Positions 47,301 to 53,019 of a stretch of DNA of 53,019 bases are shown here, piece by piece. This stretch comes from Saccoglossus kowalevskii (taxonomy: Eukaryota > Hemichordata > Enteropneusta > Harrimaniidae), in NCBI RefSeq assembly GCF_000003605.2, contig NW_003122912.1, forward strand, positions 466,109 through 519,127, written 5' to 3'. A program made the position numbers and the translations under genes. The notes under the pieces were generated by a model, which was not told the DNA's origin, searched no databases, and worked only from the letters and a program-made list of their open reading frames with translations. How positions within the stretch are numbered: the stretch's first letter is position 1; each line of letters begins with the position of its first letter.

Positions 47301-49670
47301 ATGTATTTTTATTATTTGCATCGAATCCCTTGTATTATTGAATTCTCTGCGTTTGTCTCCAAATACGCATGCGTAAACGGATTCAAAGAAGGAAGTTCGA
47401 GTATACTTTCCTGACATTTAATCGCAAAAAGGGATACCTTGTTTCAGTTACAACGAAAACGCATGTACTTGTCACGCCACATAAGCACATTTTGTATATG
47501 TTTTAATCGGGAATTTATTCGCCGTAAATAATAAAAAATAAATAATGTGAACAATATTCACGACGCCGCTCATTGTACCTAACACGTGCACGATTATTGT
47601 TATTGTTCAACGAAGCCAGTTTACCGTGATGCATATTAATACGCACGTAAACACATTGTGGATAGTTGACAAACTAGTTGTCAGAAAGTAATTGCTAACC
47701 TGAAAAGAGCTGAGTACATTTCAGTGCCGTATAAGCTTATTGAAGGCATTCAAGCAAGCAAGAACGAAATTCATTATTTTATTTTACAAACGTATTTCAC
47801 AGACATATTACAAATAAAGTAAATGTGCCGTCTGAATATATTTAATATATTGAAGTTCGAATCAATTTAATTGCATGTGAAATGTGATGGGGAAATTGTC
47901 AAATTTACCCCGCGAAAGTTATGATCGTATGTATGATGCAACTTCCTGCAGAAGGTGAAGACGCATTTTGGACGTTTAGGTGGTATCGGACTTGGCAGGT
48001 CGCGTTTTAATGAGATGACCTCAACACGAAATCTGCAACGGAGAAGGCAAAGGGCTCTAATTAAGCCTGAACTCATCTCGCGTTGCATTCACGTCAACAC
48101 GTCTCTCGTTTGCTCATCGTAATGTTATGAGGGGGGTGTAAGCCATCTCGTTTACCTATCGCGTATGAGGAAACCGCGTTTACTACATTTCTCACGACCG
48201 CATTACGCTGCGTCTTTGTTCGAATTTTGTATAAGCTCCATTGTGCCACTGTTTATTTTCGACAAAGGTTACCAATTTGCGTCAAATGCACGTGGTGAGT
48301 AGTACTAACTTCAGGTGTTTACTGTATGCATTGGCCAATGGTAGACAGGCCGCCTTCAGCACCGCCAGCTAAAACAGTGATCGAAAGGCTAATATAGCAC
48401 GACTCTCGCTGCATGGCATCATGTAGAGATTATGTTTCTTGCTCTCATTTAATTAATTTCTTGACGGAAAAAAGGAATTTTGTGTATTCCCCTCACTGTA
48501 ACTGAAAGACTGTTGATGACGAACAATAATTTTGGAGAATATTCCCCGTGGCAGTCACGACTAATAAAACCTTATTAAGGTTGCACTGGAAATGTGTTTT
48601 CAGTTTTCGAGCATCTGTTTCTGCGGGAATGTATTTTAAATTACTCATTATTAATGTATTCCTTTAGTTTCCTTAATTTGTTTTCTAATGACAAATTTGA
48701 AATTGAAGAAAACAATAAAATTTCGTGTGTAGATTTTTCTTTGTTTATCAATAATGCATAAAATTACAAATTATGATATTTAACTGCAGATGACATGAGT
48801 ATCAATTGCACGAGTTGAAACAAAAACACCGCTTGGAGGCGCCCTATATGTTAGTATACTGTTACGGAGGGTCGTAACTTGTCCCGTGATGCTTTCTTGT
48901 CAGTACCAGGAAGCACCATGGGAACTTTTTTGAATGAGGACAACGGAGGGCGATATTCATTATTTCTCTTGCGAATGGACTTTAAAGAAGTAATATGAAC
49001 AACTACATGAACGATAGTTTGGGCGCATTTATAGGTTGTTCTACTGCTTGGGACATGATTTATGAATGGTCGAAATAAATTTTCGCAGCGCACTATTTCG
49101 TGCACGTTCGATAATAATTACCTGCTGTTGTTGGTGGTGGTGTTCTTAGTTGTACTGCCTGGGAAGTTGGTCTTGCTAGCAAGCAGTTTTGATGCCATAA
49201 TATAAAAAAGTTGTGAAAGTATATTTTATACTTGACTAACGTATCGATATGATCCCGGGGAATTTGTCTGTGTCCCGGCCGTATACACTCAACAATGGAT
49301 ACTAATTTGTTTATTTAGGACTTTGTATTCAACTTAAAGCGGGAGGGTCGTCACCTGCGCAGTCGCGGGAATTGAGTCCCAAGCGACGATAACAATACAC
49401 GCTAGAAACGCAAAGGCTCATGGGTAGACGCTTGTTTGTAAGCAATGATACGCTATGGCCATCTGATGCAGGCGCAGTTGACGACTCCCTAGCTTTAACC
49501 GTCAAAAACATGTTGAGTTGATCACAACACTATTGTTAACACCTTAAGGTTTGAGGGCACAATTCAATGTATTCCCTACTCAAGTTCCGCTTTTTCCATA
49601 TACATGTACTAGTAGTGTTGCACACTTTCGAAAACTGGTTATTCCTCGGGTATTAAGCATTCATTTGGGG
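44307..49670. other. AT-rich flank, no supported gene
   Basis: Begins with an AAT microsatellite at 44381-44401. The longest frame is 45229-45597 (plus, 122 codons), which has no recognisable domain and a chance-like residue mix. A CTGCGCA/TGCGCAG hairpin lies at about 46058-46077. No RNA gene was seen. Confidence 0.5.
44381..44401. repeat. AAT trinucleotide repeat
   Basis: A microsatellite of about seven AAT units just beyond dispersed repeat copy B. Confidence 0.8.
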
Positions 49671-49672
49671 GA

Positions 49673-49756
49673 TGCCCGGTGGCCGAGGGGACGACTAGTA
49701 GGCGTGAAGCTAGGCGATTAGGTGCCGTACGCGAGCGCCGGTTCGAGTCACGCATG
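49673..49756 (+). repeat. tRNA-derived SINE-like head or tRNA relic
   Basis: TGGCCGAGGGG at 49680-49690 fits the A box (D arm) of a Leu/Ser-type tRNA, and GGTTCGAGTC at 49740-49749 fits the B box (T arm). The 60-base spacing suits a class II tRNA with a long variable arm. The would-be acceptor strands (TGCCCGG and ATGCACG) do not pair, and the T stem is only partly paired, so it is not a working tRNA. The surrounding DNA is AT-rich, while this block is GC-rich. A SINE head or decayed tRNA copy is most likely. Confidence 0.45.
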
Positions 49757-49759
49757 CAC

Positions 49760-52700
49760 GATATATCAACTATGAATATATAATTTTTTATTTATTATGT
49801 TTCTCGCCTATGTGTACTGAAGCATTTGAGATTAATAGCGCCACCATCGCCACAATCAAATCTATTCTGTATTCAATTCGATAAACAGCGCCACTGACAC
49901 GACCCATCGTTGTCCCACAAAGCACGTTGCATACACGCCAACTATTATTAAAGAGTATGACTTTGAGGATAACATAGGAAATTCTAAAAGGGAATGTTAA
50001 CTTTGAGATATCTTACCTGTGATTTTAAACATTTTTTTTAAATATCACCACATAAAGATGACTTAAATTTACTACCGAAATATTGTTTTAGACACAAATA
50101 CACAAATGGCCATACAAAAGTCACATTAAATGCGGTGTAAACAAAATTAGGGTCGAGTAGTCGCCATTTTGTTGAAATCGGCCCGGATTATTAGAAAATA
50201 ACACATAAAATCATCAGTGACTGACCGGAAGAGAAAGGCTGAATACCAGTCGTTAACTTTGAGATATAAACTATTTGACAAAAATGAAATAAGAGATGAT
50301 TTTTGTAATGTTGTTATTTCGCGAAAAAATATTAACCGACATTTTTTTCTAATTCCTGAAAACCATCTTATAACTCAGTACACGTGATTTTGTTTATTAT
50401 AGATACCAAAACAATTTTGAAATTTAATTATACTTTTATTTACAGCGACAAATGGAAAATTGCTCGAAAATCCCCTTTTCCTAGCTTGTGATGACCATAT
50501 TTTTATTTATGTCGACAACATTATACATAAAACGACATTGTAAAAACCAAAGAAATTCTATGAATTAGTAAAATATTTGTATAAAGAGACGTAAAGTAAC
50601 GACAGTTTATGTGCCATGATTGTCTCCACTACGTCGATTATTCGAAACGAAGCTATAATTCTACAATTTACCACAATATTTTATTCACATTTTATCACAA
50701 TAAACGACATTGAATAATTGTAACTTTAACGTAACGATTTCATTAAGATACAGTTAAATAGATATTCGGTGGCTTTTATTACATTTCCCACGTGAGGCAT
50801 GTCGTATATTTTAGTTGATTTCATCGTTCGTGGTCGATTCATGACACAGGCAATTTATATAACTGTTATAATAGCGCGTGGTTATTTTAAATGGACATAA
50901 CCGTCACTGCAAGCATCAAGTTCTTGTATATTTTATACCTGTAAATAAATTGGTATGGCGGGCTTGATGTATTAGAAAGTATACATTTGCTCCCAGTATA
51001 TTGACTTGCCGTGATACAATAATGCTGTTGAATTATAAATAAATCTACTGGTATAATTCAACTCATTGCAAATTCCAATAGCAATTATTTAAATGTATAG
51101 ACTATCTTCATAATGATGTTCTTGAATGTATAATTAAGAAAAAGGAAAGACTTTTACCGGAACACATTTTTTCCGATAGTTACTCGATTTTTCTAAGATA
51201 GTTCCCGTCGTGATGTTTACAACAAAGCAGGTCTTATGTGTGTTTTTTTCATTTCGCCGATCATGTATTAAAAAGCCGTTGAAAATACGATACATCAGGA
51301 CAAAAACTGTACCAGTTAACTAAATCGAGCAAAATTAATATAATGGTCTTGAAATAGTACTGACGCGATTAGATGTTTTGATTTTGTACATGTGTGTAGC
51401 AACGCCGCGTTGAGAGAACGTTTTTTACTCACTTCCACCTGATGTATTTCCAGTGCTATTCATTTTGACCTGCAACAACATTTTAGACTTTTTGTTTTAT
51501 CGTTACCCAGACCTGTTTTATGAATGTCTTTGGGCCCGCGAGAATCACTAAAGTAAGGAAAATATGAAATTTCGGTCTGACCTTCGCGTCACTTCCTGTT
51601 GAAACAAGTCGTGCGTTATCGCGTGACTTCGTAGACATTTTCTTTTCTCCCCCAGTTGTTTATAAGATTTAAACGTTGTCGCAAAAGTGAACACGAGACA
51701 CACGTTAGATCAAAGGAAATACCCGCGTTGTCAGTCTGTTTATTAGTTGTCTGAGCGTGGACCAACATACATGCGAGATCAAAAATCTAGATACCTTTGG
51801 ACAAGGTGTATTTAATACGTACGTATTTAATATGGGATAATAGAATACTTGATATATTGTTCTGTTTATACCTCCATGGTTGTAGCAATGTGGATGACTA
51901 ACTCACTGCGATGGAATGTAACACACAGGTGGATTTGATATGCACACTGATGAAACTTTGTTGAAGAATACACCTCCCCCATGAACAGATAAGAACGTTA
52001 TTAAATACATACGCAGAAGTTTACGATGGAGACGGGGGTTGGTGACAGCTCCCAGGAATTCAATACTTCAATGCTCGTGGAATGGAAGCTAATGTGTGAT
52101 TGCGTTATAAACGGCTAAAATACGAGCCATTCAATTAAAGGTCACTGCGGATAGACTATTATACAGTTAAACATTTCCCAGGTGGCTATTGCAGTTTGAC
52201 AGTAGTTTTATGTCATTGGAATTTAGATGACCAAAATCGTCGAACTCACACAATTCCATATACCGAAACTACGAAACCACCTATATATACGCTGATATTG
52301 CGGACGATTGAAAAGCTCGCGAACTAATTTAACTAACTAACAAATTGATAATAAATGTACAAAGAATAGGGAAATCGTAATGAACTTTTTACACGATTAT
52401 ACGGGTTGAATATGCAGGATCGATAAAACCCGTATCTTGTTAATATGCAGCATTAGTACGTATATCTCCGAATATAACGAGATATTTTTTTTTTATATTT
52501 CAATATGAAGTTTACTTATTTTGTCTACATTCGTTAATATGCAAAACTGACAATTAAAGTTAGAAAACAACATTAAATACTCTGTATCTGATAGTGGCTT
52601 GAGTGGTTCAATTATTTGTTGTCCTGTTTTACCAAAAGACTTCAAAGCAGCACTTCGCACATTCATTTATATTAACATGGCAAATTACATTCAAATCTGA

Positions 52701-53019
52701 ATAGAAATACCATATTGCTGTAAATTTTATATGGTATTTAAGATTTGACGGTCTGTGGGAGTGAGGCTGTCGAACAAGATAAAATATGCAAATACGGTCA
52801 TCAGCCATGAGACTGAATAAAGTATAAGTGATATATGTGAACCAGTTTGTGCACTTCGAAATGACTGAATTTTTAAGTCACCGTTTTAAACAAATTACAT
52901 TACAAAAATCCGTACGAATACATGTCATTTGCAATACTCGACGTATCTTTACGTCCTTACCTGTTAAGGTAGCGGGACTATTATTTGCATACTTGTTTTC
53001 ATCTTCTAATTGTGACTAA
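49760..53019. other. AT-rich flank to window end, no gene seen
   Basis: Few open frames exceed 60 codons, and none is recognisable. The sequence is AT-rich and I see no RNA gene or clear repeat. Confidence 0.55.

Overview
The window looks like AT-rich animal (invertebrate metazoan) nuclear DNA. It has one clear protein-coding gene with GT-AG splicing and a very long intron, many AT-rich microsatellites, short inverted-repeat mobile elements and an internal assembly gap. No operons, rRNA genes or prokaryotic features were seen. I cannot name the phylum: the peptide precursor style (many short amidated copies with acidic spacers) fits lophotrochozoans and other non-vertebrate animals equally well.

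The centrepiece is a plus-strand neuropeptide precursor gene in at least two coding exons. Exon 1 (6158-6256) encodes a signal peptide and ends on a perfect gtaagt donor. Exon 2 (25947-27404) starts after a pyrimidine-rich acceptor in the same phase (0). Direct joining predicts a 518-residue prepropeptide. It carries 13 copies of a strictly 12-residue unit, K-[S/T/A]-F-F-G-[M/I/L/V]-P-x-x-x-x-R. Ten copies have Gly before the final Arg, the amidation signal, giving (K)SFFGMPxxx-amide peptides. Three degenerate copies follow, the last being the C-terminus itself. I do not recognise this family. It resembles tachykinins only in the FFGM core and lacks their C-terminal FxGLM-amide or FxGxR-amide, so it is the best candidate here for an undescribed signalling system.

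The rest appears non-coding. 1-5850 is upstream flank with a 94-bp TTAA-flanked inverted-repeat element at 1039-1132. 5851-6157 holds TATA-like motifs and a probable 5' UTR. 6257-25946 is the intron, with one GC-rich patch at 21.95-22.17 kb. 27405-53019 is 3' flank with two inverted copies of one dispersed repeat (30.1-30.5 kb and 44.03-44.3 kb), a long (AT)n tract beside an 813-base gap, a diverged tandem duplication at 37.46-37.86 kb interrupted by a hAT-like miniature element, and two tRNA-like (SINE-like) segments near 42.66 and 49.68 kb. Most short open frames look like chance in AT-rich DNA and are not annotated.
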